DNA of 64,000 bases, from positions 1 through 64,000 of the forward strand of contig NZ_MQSU01000003.1 in assembly GCF_001907245.1 (NCBI RefSeq). The letters are read 5' to 3'. The stretch is from Boudabousia liubingyangii. GTDB lineage: Bacteria > Actinomycetota > Actinomycetes > Actinomycetales > Actinomycetaceae. Position 1 is the stretch's first letter. The number at the start of each line of letters is the position of its first letter. Both the position numbers and the translations under genes were made by a program. A model generated the notes under the pieces. The model saw only the letters and a program-made list of their open reading frames with translations, was not told where the DNA came from and did no database searches. Positions 49,272 through 57,742 of this stretch are shown in pieces.

Positions 49272-51773
49272 ATGATCCCAGAATATTGCGTCCCGGACCT
49301 GGCCCACACTGGTGCCAGCGGGATTTTCCTATTTACCTTAGCGTTCACACTATTGCTGGTGGGCGCATTTTTTGTCTCTGGACACCGTCGTGCCGGCCGC
49401 GCCGCCGCGGCTGCCCTACTGCTACTGCCCCTAGGCATGACCAACCTGCCTTCCGCAGAAGCAAACGACAATGTGGCCCAGAAATCCTGCCCGGCAGGCT
49501 ACCACTACGATGCTTCTCGCGATCACGCCAAGCCGGCACCGAAGCCGGGCGAGGTAGCTGCCCCTCCGGCAGCAGGCAAGACCCCCGAAGCCTCAACCCC
49601 CGAAGCCTCAACCCCCGAAGCCTCAACCCCGGAAACCAAGACCCCGGAAGCTACCGCCCCTGAGGGCCCGGCCCTCACCGTGGCCACCCCCGCCACCGTG
49701 CTACGTGGCCAGCAGCTACCGGTCACCATCAACGGCGTCAAGGCTGGCGACCAGGTTATGGTTTACCTAGCCGTTGACCCCTCGGTTGCCGTCACCGTCA
49801 AGGCTCAGCAGAATGGCGCTTTGGTGGCGCACCTAGACCTAGCTGCCGACATGCTACCGGGCACCTACCAGGTCCTAGCCCATGTGGATGACCGCACTGC
49901 CAGCGCAACTACCCAAGTTCAGCGTAACCCGCAGGTAGAACGTCAGGCCGGCGCCGACCTAGGTCCGAACGTCAAGTTCACCGTCTCTGACCGCGGCTTG
50001 GACGCCAAGGATGGCACCAAGATCGTGAACTGGGATATCGCCAAGGCCACCGTCCGCGCCTACTACGGCTACGACAAGAAGACCCACACCAGCGACCTAG
50101 AAAACTCCCCCTACGCCCAGCAGATGGCCAAACTATCTGATAAGTGGGCTGCCGAGGTAGCCGCCAACTGTAAGGCCGCCGTCGCCAAGGGTGAAAAGCC
50201 CGCCGCCGTCTTCGACTCCGACGACACCACCCTGTACGGCATTAACTTCGAGGAAGCTATCAACTACGCTTTCACCCCCGCCAAGCAGCAGGCCTACTTC
50301 GATGGCAAGACCGCCACTGACGCCTCCGGTCGCACCTACGACTTCACCAACCCGGAAGGCGGCCCCAACTACATGCCGGCCACCCCGGGCATGATCAAGG
50401 TCGTTAAGGCCGCCAAGGAAAACGGCTGCACCATCTTCGGTCTGACCGGTCGCTCCGCTAACCAGGCTGACTACTCGGTTGAGAACCTCAAGCGTGCCGG
50501 TTACGTGGACGCTGCCGGCCAGCCGCTATTCACCAAGGCCAACTACTTCACCAACTCCGGCAAGCTAATCCAGGGCTACGGTGAGGAAGCCGGCCAGCCC
50601 CAGTACGACCTCGGCAAGGATGGACTGGGCTTCTGCACCACCCGCGGCACCAAGTGCCAGACCGTGGAATACAAGGCCGGTACCCGCCAGCACCTAATGG
50701 ATCAGGGCTACCGCATTGTGGGCTCCTTCGGTGACCAGTGGTCCGACCTGCAGGGTGGTCGCGCCGACCACACCTACAAGCTGCCGAACCCCGCCTACTA
50801 CCTACCGGACCGCGTCTTCCAGGCGAAGGCTGAACCCACCTACACTGGTGATCACCCGCTAGCCGGTTGGGAAGCTAAGAACCGTGCCGAAGGTATGGCT
50901 CCCGCCCAGGTGACCTACCCCAGCGTTGCTCCGGATGGTTCTTCCGGCCGCGCCCCGGGCGTACAGGGCGACCAGCTACCGAACATGGACGTCGTTAAGG
51001 CCAATATCCGCAACTACTACAACGGTGGCGGTAACCGTGACCTGAAGGTCCCCACCGGCATTGCCGATAAGGAAAGCTCCAACTACATCCAGCAGATGAA
51101 GCAGATTACCGCCACTAAGGGCCAGGAAGTCCTGAACTCTTGCCGTGCGGCAAAGGCTAAGGGCCTCAAGCCCGCCGTGGTCTTCGATTCTGATGACACC
51201 ACCCTGTTCACCTACGACATGGAAGACTACGGGATGAGCTTCGCTTTCACCCCGGCCCTACAGGATGCCTTCTTCTTCGCTAAGGCCCCCTTCGAGGGCG
51301 AACTGAAGTTCCCGGCACCCTACCAGTACGGTTCACAGGCTCAACTGGACGGCAAGAAGGTTAACTACCTGCCCGCCTCGCCCGCCATGGTCGAATACGT
51401 GAAGTCCGTGAAGGAAGCTGGCTGCCAGGTGGTAGGCCTAACCGGTCGCCATGAAGACCAGGCTGCTTATTCGGTAGCTAACCTAGCTGCTGCCGGCTAC
51501 GTGGATGCTGACGGTAAGCCGCTCTTCACCGCGGACCTGTACTTCACCAAGCCGCACACCTTCCCCAAGTACCTAGATAGCTTCTGCGCAGCTGATATTG
51601 CGAAGAAGGGCAAGTGCTCCACCATCTCTTTCAAGTCTGGTACCCGAGCACACGTCGAAAACGATCTGGGCTATACCATCGTGGGTAACTTCGGCGATCA
51701 GTTCTCTGACCTGAAGGGTGGTTTCGCTGAGACCGCCGTGAAGCTACCTAACGCCACCTACTACCTACCCTGA
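49272..51773 (+). CDS. Secreted protein with two HAD acid-phosphatase domains and an N-terminal sorting-signal-like segment
   Basis: An 833-residue exported protein with two class B-like acid phosphatase domains (plant acid phosphatase / HAD type). Catalytic motif FDSDDTT occurs at D315 and again at D639; both are followed by the GCxxxGLTGR and SVxNLxxAGYVDA motifs, so the domains are tandem duplicates (about 240-520 and 570-833). Residues 10-14 read LAHTG, followed by a hydrophobic helix (18-36) and GHRRAGR, exactly the order of a cell-wall sorting signal but at the N terminus. A second hydrophobic stretch (44-57) ends at PSAEA, a signal-peptidase-like site. Then a Pro/Ala-rich linker contains the repeat EASTP. 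GGAG precedes the ATG. Confidence 0.88.
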   Translation: MIPEYCVPDLAHTGASGIFLFTLAFTLLLVGAFFVSGHRRAGRAAAAALLLLPLGMTNLPSAEANDNVAQKSCPAGYHYDASRDHAKPAPKPGEVAAPPAAGKTPEASTPEASTPEASTPETKTPEATAPEGPALTVATPATVLRGQQLPVTINGVKAGDQVMVYLAVDPSVAVTVKAQQNGALVAHLDLAADMLPGTYQVLAHVDDRTASATTQVQRNPQVERQAGADLGPNVKFTVSDRGLDAKDGTKIVNWDIAKATVRAYYGYDKKTHTSDLENSPYAQQMAKLSDKWAAEVAANCKAAVAKGEKPAAVFDSDDTTLYGINFEEAINYAFTPAKQQAYFDGKTATDASGRTYDFTNPEGGPNYMPATPGMIKVVKAAKENGCTIFGLTGRSANQADYSVENLKRAGYVDAAGQPLFTKANYFTNSGKLIQGYGEEAGQPQYDLGKDGLGFCTTRGTKCQTVEYKAGTRQHLMDQGYRIVGSFGDQWSDLQGGRADHTYKLPNPAYYLPDRVFQAKAEPTYTGDHPLAGWEAKNRAEGMAPAQVTYPSVAPDGSSGRAPGVQGDQLPNMDVVKANIRNYYNGGGNRDLKVPTGIADKESSNYIQQMKQITATKGQEVLNSCRAAKAKGLKPAVVFDSDDTTLFTYDMEDYGMSFAFTPALQDAFFFAKAPFEGELKFPAPYQYGSQAQLDGKKVNYLPASPAMVEYVKSVKEAGCQVVGLTGRHEDQAAYSVANLAAAGYVDADGKPLFTADLYFTKPHTFPKYLDSFCAADIAKKGKCSTISFKSGTRAHVENDLGYTIVGNFGDQFSDLKGGFAETAVKLPNATYYLP

Positions 51774-51818
51774 GCCGGACCGAAAGGAAACTGCTCTAAG
51801 TAGCTAGTCAATAGCACT

Positions 51819-51855
51819 GGGGTGCCACCTGCCTTCGGGCGGGTGGCACCCTTTT
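51819..51855 (+). terminator. Intrinsic terminator of the double phosphatase gene
   Basis: GGGTGCCACC (51820-51829) pairs with GGTGGCACCC (51842-51851); the inner part closes as C(TTCG)G, a very stable tetraloop, and the stem is followed by TTTT. Confidence 0.9.
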
Positions 51856-51987
51856 GTCGTCTAGGTGGTAGGCCGCCCGCTTAGGACTGTCCTTGAAACC
51901 ACAGTGGAGCCGCTCCTCGTCGCTTAACGCGTATATACCCTCCTCGTCCCGCGCGTGCCAGCTATGGAATAGGACTAGACTCGAAGC

Positions 51988-53283
51988 ATGAAGAGTGGAG
52001 AAAAGAGAGACCAGATCAGCCTGCTAGAAGCCATGTCCATTGGCATTGGCGGCATGGTGGGCGGCGGAATTTTCGCAGTCCTAGGCCTAGCTGTTTCCCT
52101 AGCGAAGGGTGGCACCCCGGTAGCTTTCGCCTTCGCGGGCCTAGTCACCCTACTGACTGCCTATAGCTATACGAAGATGTCCCTGAAGTACCCGGACCGG
52201 GGCGGCACAGTTAAGTTCATTAACCAAGGTTTTGGTCGGGGGATCTTCTCTGGGGCCATGAACAATATGCTGTGGCTGTGCTACATCATCATGCTGTCCC
52301 TGTACGCTTCCGCCTTCGGCTCTTACGCCCCGAACCTGTTCAGCATTACCGGGAACCGCACCGCGGACTTCCACATTTACGCCTCACTGATCATCGTGAT
52401 TGCGACCGTCATTAACTACTATTCGATCGCGGTGGTCGGCCGGATTGAATCCTGGGCGGTCGCGATCAAACTGGTGATCCTACTGGGCTTTATTGTGCTG
52501 GGCGTTTACGGCCTATTCGGCAACCCCAACCTGAGCCAACTGTCCATGGAACACTGGGAATCCCCGGTGAAACTCTTCGCCGGCGGCATGGTCATCTTCG
52601 TGGCCTACGAGGGTTTCGAACTGATCGCGAACGCCAGCCCGGACATCAAGGACCCACAGCGGAACGTCCCGCGCGCCTACTACGGGTCGGTCATTTTCGT
52701 GATTGCCCTGTACATTACGATCGCCGTGGTGACCGTGGGCTCCCTACCCTTTGAAAAGATCAAGTCCGCGCAGGACTACGTTTTGGCCGAGGCTGCGCGA
52801 CCCATGCTGGGGCAGGCGGGCTTTACGATCATCACCATTGCGGCCCTGATTTCTACTTTCAGTGCCATTAACGCCTCCATTTACGGGGGTGGGCAGGTCA
52901 ATTACGAGGTCGCCGAGGACCAAGAACTTCCCGCCTACTTTACGGATAAGTGGCTGCACCAGCCCGTGGGCGTGGGTTTGACCGCCCTGCTGACCCTGCT
53001 GGTGGTTAACGTCCTGCAGCTGGAGAGCATCTCTACGGCCGGTTCGGTGGGCTTCCTACTGATCTTCGGGATCGTGAACCTAGCGGCCTTCCGGAAAGCG
53101 AAGGACGTGGACGCTAACCGGGTGATCACCCTAGCCGGGGCGGTCCTTTGCGCGGTCGCAACCGTGATTTTGGTGGGCCAGCAGTGGCAGCAGAACTTTG
53201 TGGGCGTGATGGTCTCTGCCGGGATTATTGCTTTTTGTTTCTTAGTCGAATGGGGCTACCGCAAAACTGCTAAAGTGAAGTAA
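51988..53283 (+). CDS. APC family amino acid permease
   Basis: Cytoplasmic-membrane transporter, 431 residues with about 12 helices. The APC opening is GIGGMVGGGIFAVLGLAV, the substrate-binding GGGIF loop; VAYEGFELIANASPDIKDPQRNVPRAY in helix 6 and loop is typical of the YfnA/cationic or broad APC permeases, and NASIYGGG lies in helix 8. The substrate cannot be identified. The gene follows the terminator at 51819 and stands alone. A TAGACT near 51975 could be the -10. Confidence 0.9.
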   Translation: MKSGEKRDQISLLEAMSIGIGGMVGGGIFAVLGLAVSLAKGGTPVAFAFAGLVTLLTAYSYTKMSLKYPDRGGTVKFINQGFGRGIFSGAMNNMLWLCYIIMLSLYASAFGSYAPNLFSITGNRTADFHIYASLIIVIATVINYYSIAVVGRIESWAVAIKLVILLGFIVLGVYGLFGNPNLSQLSMEHWESPVKLFAGGMVIFVAYEGFELIANASPDIKDPQRNVPRAYYGSVIFVIALYITIAVVTVGSLPFEKIKSAQDYVLAEAARPMLGQAGFTIITIAALISTFSAINASIYGGGQVNYEVAEDQELPAYFTDKWLHQPVGVGLTALLTLLVVNVLQLESISTAGSVGFLLIFGIVNLAAFRKAKDVDANRVITLAGAVLCAVATVILVGQQWQQNFVGVMVSAGIIAFCFLVEWGYRKTAKVK

Positions 53284-53376
53284 AGCGTCCTCGCCCAGGG
53301 CAACCTGGTTCCAGAGTTGGAACCGCGAATGCCTACTGGAATGGTAGATTGCTTGCTGATCTGAAAGGAAGCAGAA

Positions 53377-53904
53377 ATGAGACGGGTAGATTCAAGTACC
53401 GACCAGTCGAGGCGTCATTTCCGGGCCTTGGCGGCTTTAGTTGCGGCAGCTGGGTTAACCCTAAGTTTGGGTGCCTGTGATTTTAAGGAAACCCCGAAAG
53501 CCCCGGGGGACCCTACCCCTAGCGCTGGTTCATCTGACCCAGCTAAGACCCCCGCGGACACTAACAAAACAGGGGTAGAGAAGGTCGTTCCCTATGGTGT
53601 CTTCCCCGGCGGTCCGGAGCACCTAATGGCGGCAATTGATGGCCGCCTAGAGATCCGTGGGCGCTGCGTTTACCTGTACCAAGAACCCGACCCTGGCTTT
53701 GATCGGAAAGGTGGGTACCGGCAGGTGTCTTTGAACTCTGATGGCGACCCGCACATTGTGGACGGCAACCTAGTGATGTATGGAAAGACCGCCAAGAACG
53801 GTGAGCAGGTCACTTTTGCTACCGGCGGTGGGGGCCAGAAACTGGCGCCTGAATGCCCCGTGCTAGATAGCGGAGACACCGCCATTACCGCTTTCGACCT
53901 TTAG
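53377..53904 (+). CDS. Putative lipoprotein of unknown function
   Basis: A 175-residue exported protein. The N terminus is a signal peptide with twin arginine-like charge (RRHFRALAALVAAAGLTL) and a lipobox with C34 (LGAC). After a Pro/Thr/Ser-rich spacer (about 37-65), the domain from 75 on begins VPYGVFPGGPEHLMAAIDG and contains ecological marks of a small beta-rich domain with two cysteines (GRCVYLY, ECPVLD). No family recognised. AAAGGAAG precedes the ATG. The stop region is repeated downstream. Confidence 0.78.
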   Translation: MRRVDSSTDQSRRHFRALAALVAAAGLTLSLGACDFKETPKAPGDPTPSAGSSDPAKTPADTNKTGVEKVVPYGVFPGGPEHLMAAIDGRLEIRGRCVYLYQEPDPGFDRKGGYRQVSLNSDGDPHIVDGNLVMYGKTAKNGEQVTFATGGGGQKLAPECPVLDSGDTAITAFDL

Positions 53905-53971
53905 ATTTTTCCCCTAGATCCTAGCTCCTTTAGACCCTAGTTCCTCTAGATCTTCCGCTAGATTTTTGCCC
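53902..53971 (+). repeat. Stop-codon-rich degenerate repeats after the lipoprotein gene
   Basis: Units beginning TAGA start at 53902, 53915, 53931, 53947 and 53959. Two 16-bp units (53915-53930, 53931-53946) match at 13 positions, and the 13-base units at 53902 and 53959 differ at one. Seven TAG triplets fall within 60 bases, in all three frames. Confidence 0.75.
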
Positions 53972-53983
53972 GTGATTCTCGTT

Positions 53984-54592
53984 CTAGAGCCAGCCGGCCT
54001 GCTGGGCCGCCAGCGCGGCCTCCATCCTAGTATTCGTGTGTGTCTTCGCAATGGCCGAAGAAATATGGTTCCTAACCGTACCGGGGGACAGGAATAGCTG
54101 CCCGGCCAGGTCCTCGATCGACGCGCCCGACAGGGCCGCTCGCAATACTTCCGCCTCCCGTTCCGTCAGCGGGCTGGGGCCAGTGGACATGGATTCAACC
54201 GCCAGATCCGGGTCGATCACCTTCTGGCCCTGATGGATCTTGCGGACCGCAGCCGCCAGTTCAGCAGCCGGAGTATCCTTCACCAAAAACCCCTTCGCCC
54301 CGGCCGCTAGCGCCCGCTGCAAATACCCGGGCCGACCAAAAGTGGTCACCAGTGCGCAGGGGATTTCCGGATGGCTGGCAGCTAGGTCTGCAACTACCTC
54401 GATCCCCGTCTTGCCGGGCATTTCAATATCAAGTAGGCACACATCTGGCTGGGATTCTTCCACCGCCTGGGCTACCTGATCCCCCCTAGGGACCTTCGCG
54501 ACCACCTCAATATCAGCCTCCAGGCCAAGCAGGACCGCCAGGGCATCAAGGACCATCGCTTGGTCATCTGCCAGTAGCACTCGAATGCTCAC
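53984..54592 (-). CDS. NarL/FixJ-type response regulator
   Basis: Two-component transcription factor of 202 residues: receiver domain with D9-D10 acidic pocket, phosphoacceptor D55 in VCLLDIEMPG and the lysine in FLVKDT, then a LuxR-type helix-turn-helix (LTEREAEVLRAALSGASIEDLAGQLFLSPGTVRNHISSAIAK region). GTG start with GGAAG upstream. It is the last gene of an operon with a histidine kinase and ABC transporter, and probably controls that operon. Confidence 0.95.
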   Translation of the reverse strand: MSIRVLLADDQAMVLDALAVLLGLEADIEVVAKVPRGDQVAQAVEESQPDVCLLDIEMPGKTGIEVVADLAASHPEIPCALVTTFGRPGYLQRALAAGAKGFLVKDTPAAELAAAVRKIHQGQKVIDPDLAVESMSTGPSPLTEREAEVLRAALSGASIEDLAGQLFLSPGTVRNHISSAIAKTHTNTRMEAALAAQQAGWL

Positions 54593-54622
54593 GATTACTT
54601 CCTTCTTCAGGGGCCGGACCGG

Positions 54623-55963
54623 TCACCGGTTGGTTTTGGTCTGTCGCTTATCTGCCGAGGGCGCTTTGGCACCCGGCCAAGTAGCGGTCAGGGTAACACC
54701 CTGGTTCAGTTCTGAGGATACCTGCAAGTCACCATCCACATCAGCTAAACGTTGACGCATGCCCGCCAAGCCGTGCCCCTGCTGGCCCAGCTGCGAGGGT
54801 TCGCTAACGGAGGCTAGGTTTGAGTCGCCCGCTACTCCGTTTTCTGCCGCCCCAGTTTCCGCCGCCCCAGTTTCCCTCCTGGCAGCCAGACGGCTAGAGC
54901 CCTCTAAACCGATGCCATCATCAGCAAACACTAGCCGCTCTGGACCCAGTTCGATCCGCACCTTTGACGCCTGCGAATAACGAATCGCATTCGTACTGGC
55001 TTCCCGCAATACCCAAGCTAGGGGAGTCTGAAGCGCCTGCGGGATAGTATCCGGATCCCCGGTCACCTGCACGTCAATGCCGGCCTTCCCCAGTAGGGCC
55101 TTAACGCGGGTAAGTTCCCCCGCCAAGTTGGGGTCCTTTAAGCCAGAAACGGTCAACCTGACCTGCTGTAAACCCTCGCGTGCTAGGGTGGCGATCTCAG
55201 CGGCCTCGGCCTGAGCCTGCGGGTTATCCGTCAGGTGCTGCAAGACCTGGGCTTTTAACGCGATGGCAGTCAGTGAGTGCCCCAGCAGGTCATGCACGTC
55301 TTGGGCAATATGCTCCCGCTGCTGGGCCAGTAGCCGCTGCCTTTCATAGCGGACCGCCTTCTCACGATTCTCTTGGTCAATCCGCCCAATCAACGCGAAC
55401 GTTACCCAGATGATGGCACCTAGGCCGTTAAATAACAGGGCTAAGTTCTGGAAGTAGTAGCCGATTGCGGCCGTGAAGGCAATGATCGAAGTGTTAACTA
55501 AGATCGCCTGTTTAACGGGGAGCGAATAGAGCATTGCCCCCATAATGAATGAGGCGCTAGCGAAAAAGTCCCACTGGCCACTAACCCAAACCTGCAGCAG
55601 CAAAATAACTAGCATTATTAGTGCCGCAACCCAGGCTTGCTGCGTGGAGTTTTCCGGGCGGTTGGGGTTGAAAATATTGAGCCGGAAGGACACGTAAAGG
55701 AACACTGGGGCGATGGCTAAGACCAGGATGATCAGCGTTGGGTAGCGCCAGCCAGTCTGGGAACTATTGATCGCAAAATAGAGCGGAAAAATAATGAAAA
55801 CTAGCCAAACGCTGGAGAAGAAATACCCAATGTAGCGGTTACGTCGGCGGACCTGGCGGATGGATGCGGGTTCGAGTTGCTCTTCGACCTGCAGGGGGTG
55901 GGTCGGTGCCGTTTCTTGGGCGTGCCAGGGCGCGGCGCCAGCTAGGGTACTCTTCCGATCCAT
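54623..55963 (-). CDS. Sensor histidine kinase (HisKA_3 family)
   Basis: Membrane kinase partner of the adjacent response regulator, 446 residues. About five to six membrane helices (about 25-190) form a sensor without a large external domain. The phosphorylated H224 lies in AQDVHDLLGHSL. The ATPase part has REASTNAIRYSQASKV (N box) and FADDGIGL and GHGLAGMRQRL (G boxes). Between the G boxes lies a small AETGAAE-type repeat. The few extracellular residues suggest sensing within the membrane or through the ABC transporter, as in DesK/LiaS-like systems. Confidence 0.94.
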   Translation of the reverse strand: MDRKSTLAGAAPWHAQETAPTHPLQVEEQLEPASIRQVRRRNRYIGYFFSSVWLVFIIFPLYFAINSSQTGWRYPTLIILVLAIAPVFLYVSFRLNIFNPNRPENSTQQAWVAALIMLVILLLQVWVSGQWDFFASASFIMGAMLYSLPVKQAILVNTSIIAFTAAIGYYFQNLALLFNGLGAIIWVTFALIGRIDQENREKAVRYERQRLLAQQREHIAQDVHDLLGHSLTAIALKAQVLQHLTDNPQAQAEAAEIATLAREGLQQVRLTVSGLKDPNLAGELTRVKALLGKAGIDVQVTGDPDTIPQALQTPLAWVLREASTNAIRYSQASKVRIELGPERLVFADDGIGLEGSSRLAARRETGAAETGAAENGVAGDSNLASVSEPSQLGQQGHGLAGMRQRLADVDGDLQVSSELNQGVTLTATWPGAKAPSADKRQTKTNR

Positions 55964-55999
55964 CACGCTTCCTTTCTCTAGGCCTATCTTACGGTGGGC

Positions 56000-56743
56000 T
56001 TAGCTGCGAGTCCGGGTGAAGCGGAGCGTCCACCAGGACAGGAAGGTGATAATCCCTAGCCAAATGACCACATTGAGGGTCAGGTAGGTCAGGTTTAGCT
56101 CATTGCCCAGGGTGCCCTTGCCTTGGGTGGCTTGCCACGCCACTAGGGTTTTAGTGCCAAAGAAGGGCATGAACTGGCCGACTTTGTACATGGTGCCCGT
56201 CAGGGGCATGAACATGTCTGAAAGGAAGGATCCTAGGACCACGAAGCCGCTGGCTAGGCCGTTGGCGGCATTGGCGGGTAGGAAAGCGCCGAAGATCTGA
56301 CCAACGCCCGCGTATAGGCCACCAAGCAGGATGGTCATGACGGCACTGTACGCCCAGATTTTAAGGGGCATATCAGCGAAGGTGAAGGCAGCAACGGTGT
56401 AGAGCAGCACTAGCTGGGGGACGACTACCGCGTAGCTTAGGGCTAGGCGTATCAGAGTGTAGCGACTATCGTTCATGCCGTTTAGGTGCAGGGTGCGTAG
56501 CCAGCCGGATTCGCGCATCTGGCCAATATCGGCCCCGGCTTGGCTGGAAGCTAGGATCGCCCCGTAGAAGCCCATTTGGATGGCGATTAGCCCAGAAATA
56601 TTAACCCCAGAGGGTAGTTTTTCGGATAGTTCTGCCTGACCGCCAAAGATCAAGAACATGGAGATGGGCATGATCACGACGAAGAAAATGGCGGCCGGGT
56701 TGAGTAGTTGGTGTTTTAGTTCAGTGAGGAAGTATTTAAGCAT
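56000..56743 (-). CDS. ABC-2 type transporter permease
   Basis: A 247-residue membrane protein with six helices of the ABC-2 fold (MLKYFLTELKHQLLNPAAIFFVVIMPISMFLIF start and the central GGLYAGVGQIFGAFLPANAANGLASG). It is the channel for the ATPase encoded just upstream, whose gene it overlaps by eight bases. The following two-component genes suggest an antibiotic- or lipid-stress exporter, as in YvfRST-like sets. No substrate evidence. Confidence 0.9.
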   Translation of the reverse strand: MLKYFLTELKHQLLNPAAIFFVVIMPISMFLIFGGQAELSEKLPSGVNISGLIAIQMGFYGAILASSQAGADIGQMRESGWLRTLHLNGMNDSRYTLIRLALSYAVVVPQLVLLYTVAAFTFADMPLKIWAYSAVMTILLGGLYAGVGQIFGAFLPANAANGLASGFVVLGSFLSDMFMPLTGTMYKVGQFMPFFGTKTLVAWQATQGKGTLGNELNLTYLTLNVVIWLGIITFLSWWTLRFTRTRS

Positions 56744-57581
56744 TTTGGGTTCCTTCCGCGGGCAGGCTGGCGGCTGAAGTTTGGGTTTCGGCTGGTTTGC
56801 CTTCTACCTCTGTTAACTGCTTTTCCGCCTGGTTTTTCAGGTGCTCTTCAGCCCGGTCGGTTAGGGCAAAGAAGGCCTCTTCTAGGGTTTTGGTACCGGT
56901 CTGGGACAGTAACTCTTGGTGGGTTCCGTCTGCTAGTAGCAAGCCCCGGTGCATGACCAGGATGCGGTCTGCGTAGTGGGCGGCCTCGTCAAGGAAGTGG
57001 GTTGCGTAGATGACGGTCCGGCCATCCTGGTTGGCATTGTTGATCTGCTGCCAGAAATCGCGGCGGGCGTGCGGGTCCATGCCGGCGGTCGGCTCGTCCA
57101 GGATTAGCAGTTTGCCCTGGTTTATCAGGGCCAAAGCTAGGCGTAGACGCTGGATCTGGCCGCCGGAGCAGCTGCGGATCCGCTGGCTCAGGAACTGTTC
57201 AATCCCGGCCGCTTTAGTCACGTCCGGGACTCGTGACTCATTACCGGTCAGTGCGGCCAGAGCAGTCAGGGTTTCCTTGACCGTCCAGTTGGGCAGCAGG
57301 CCGCCGGACTGTAGCAGGGAGCCAATCAGCCGCTGTGCTTGGGCTTGCTTAGGGGACTGGCCAAAGATTCGGATCTGACCGCTGGTCATGGGCAGCAGGT
57401 CTAGGATCATTTCGAACGAGGTAGACTTGCCCGCACCATTGGAACCCAACAGGGCTACCTTCTGGCCGGCAGGCACCTCAAGGTTTAGGTGATTGACCGC
57501 CGTCAGCGGGCCATTCTTGGTGGGGAAGACCTTAGTAACATCCCGCATTTCCAGGGCTAAAGTTTCAGCTTTCGTGTTCAT
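56736..57581 (-). CDS. ABC transporter ATP-binding protein
   Basis: ATPase partner of the ABC-2 permease, 281 residues. Walker A GSNGAGKST, signature CSGGQIQRLRLAL, Walker B LLILDEPTAGMDPHARRDFW, and the switch histidine in TVIYATHFLDEA. The ATG at 57581 is preferred over an upstream in-frame start. The C-terminal 60 residues are Glu/Thr/Ala rich. First gene of the four-gene operon ABC, permease, kinase, regulator. Confidence 0.94.
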   Translation of the reverse strand: MNTKAETLALEMRDVTKVFPTKNGPLTAVNHLNLEVPAGQKVALLGSNGAGKSTSFEMILDLLPMTSGQIRIFGQSPKQAQAQRLIGSLLQSGGLLPNWTVKETLTALAALTGNESRVPDVTKAAGIEQFLSQRIRSCSGGQIQRLRLALALINQGKLLILDEPTAGMDPHARRDFWQQINNANQDGRTVIYATHFLDEAAHYADRILVMHRGLLLADGTHQELLSQTGTKTLEEAFFALTDRAEEHLKNQAEKQLTEVEGKPAETQTSAASLPAEGTQNA

Positions 57582-57640
57582 ACTTCTAGTATTCCGGCCT
57601 GGCACAGAGTCCAGAAGTCTTAGGTGTCACGACTTAGGCA

Positions 57641-57652
57641 TGACAAATGTCA
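57641..57652. promoter_or_regulatory. Palindromic site in the ABC/two-component promoter region
   Basis: TGACA and TGTCA flank two bases 60 bases before the ABC start. On the minus strand TTGTCA (57646-57641) could be a -35. Nearby CTTAGG occurs twice (57619 and 57634 regions). This is a candidate site for the operon's own response regulator. Confidence 0.4.
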
Positions 57653-57663
57653 GGGACAAAAAA

Positions 57664-57715
57664 TGCTGCGGCAGCCAAAGAAATCCAAAGAAAGGATCCC
57701 TTGACTGCCGCAGCA
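57664..57715 (-). terminator. Terminator of metE
   Basis: TGCTGCGGCAG (57664-57674) and CTGCCGCAGCA (57705-57715) form a perfect 11-bp stem. Read on the minus strand it follows metE by 27 bases and is followed by TTTTTTG. Confidence 0.85.
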
Positions 57716-57742
57716 ATCGACTCAGAAGCTAAAACTAAAACC

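Noticed and set aside
53377-53470. Tat signal in the lipoprotein
   Set aside because: RRHFRAL has paired arginines but lacks the consensus residues after them; an ordinary lipoprotein signal explains it.
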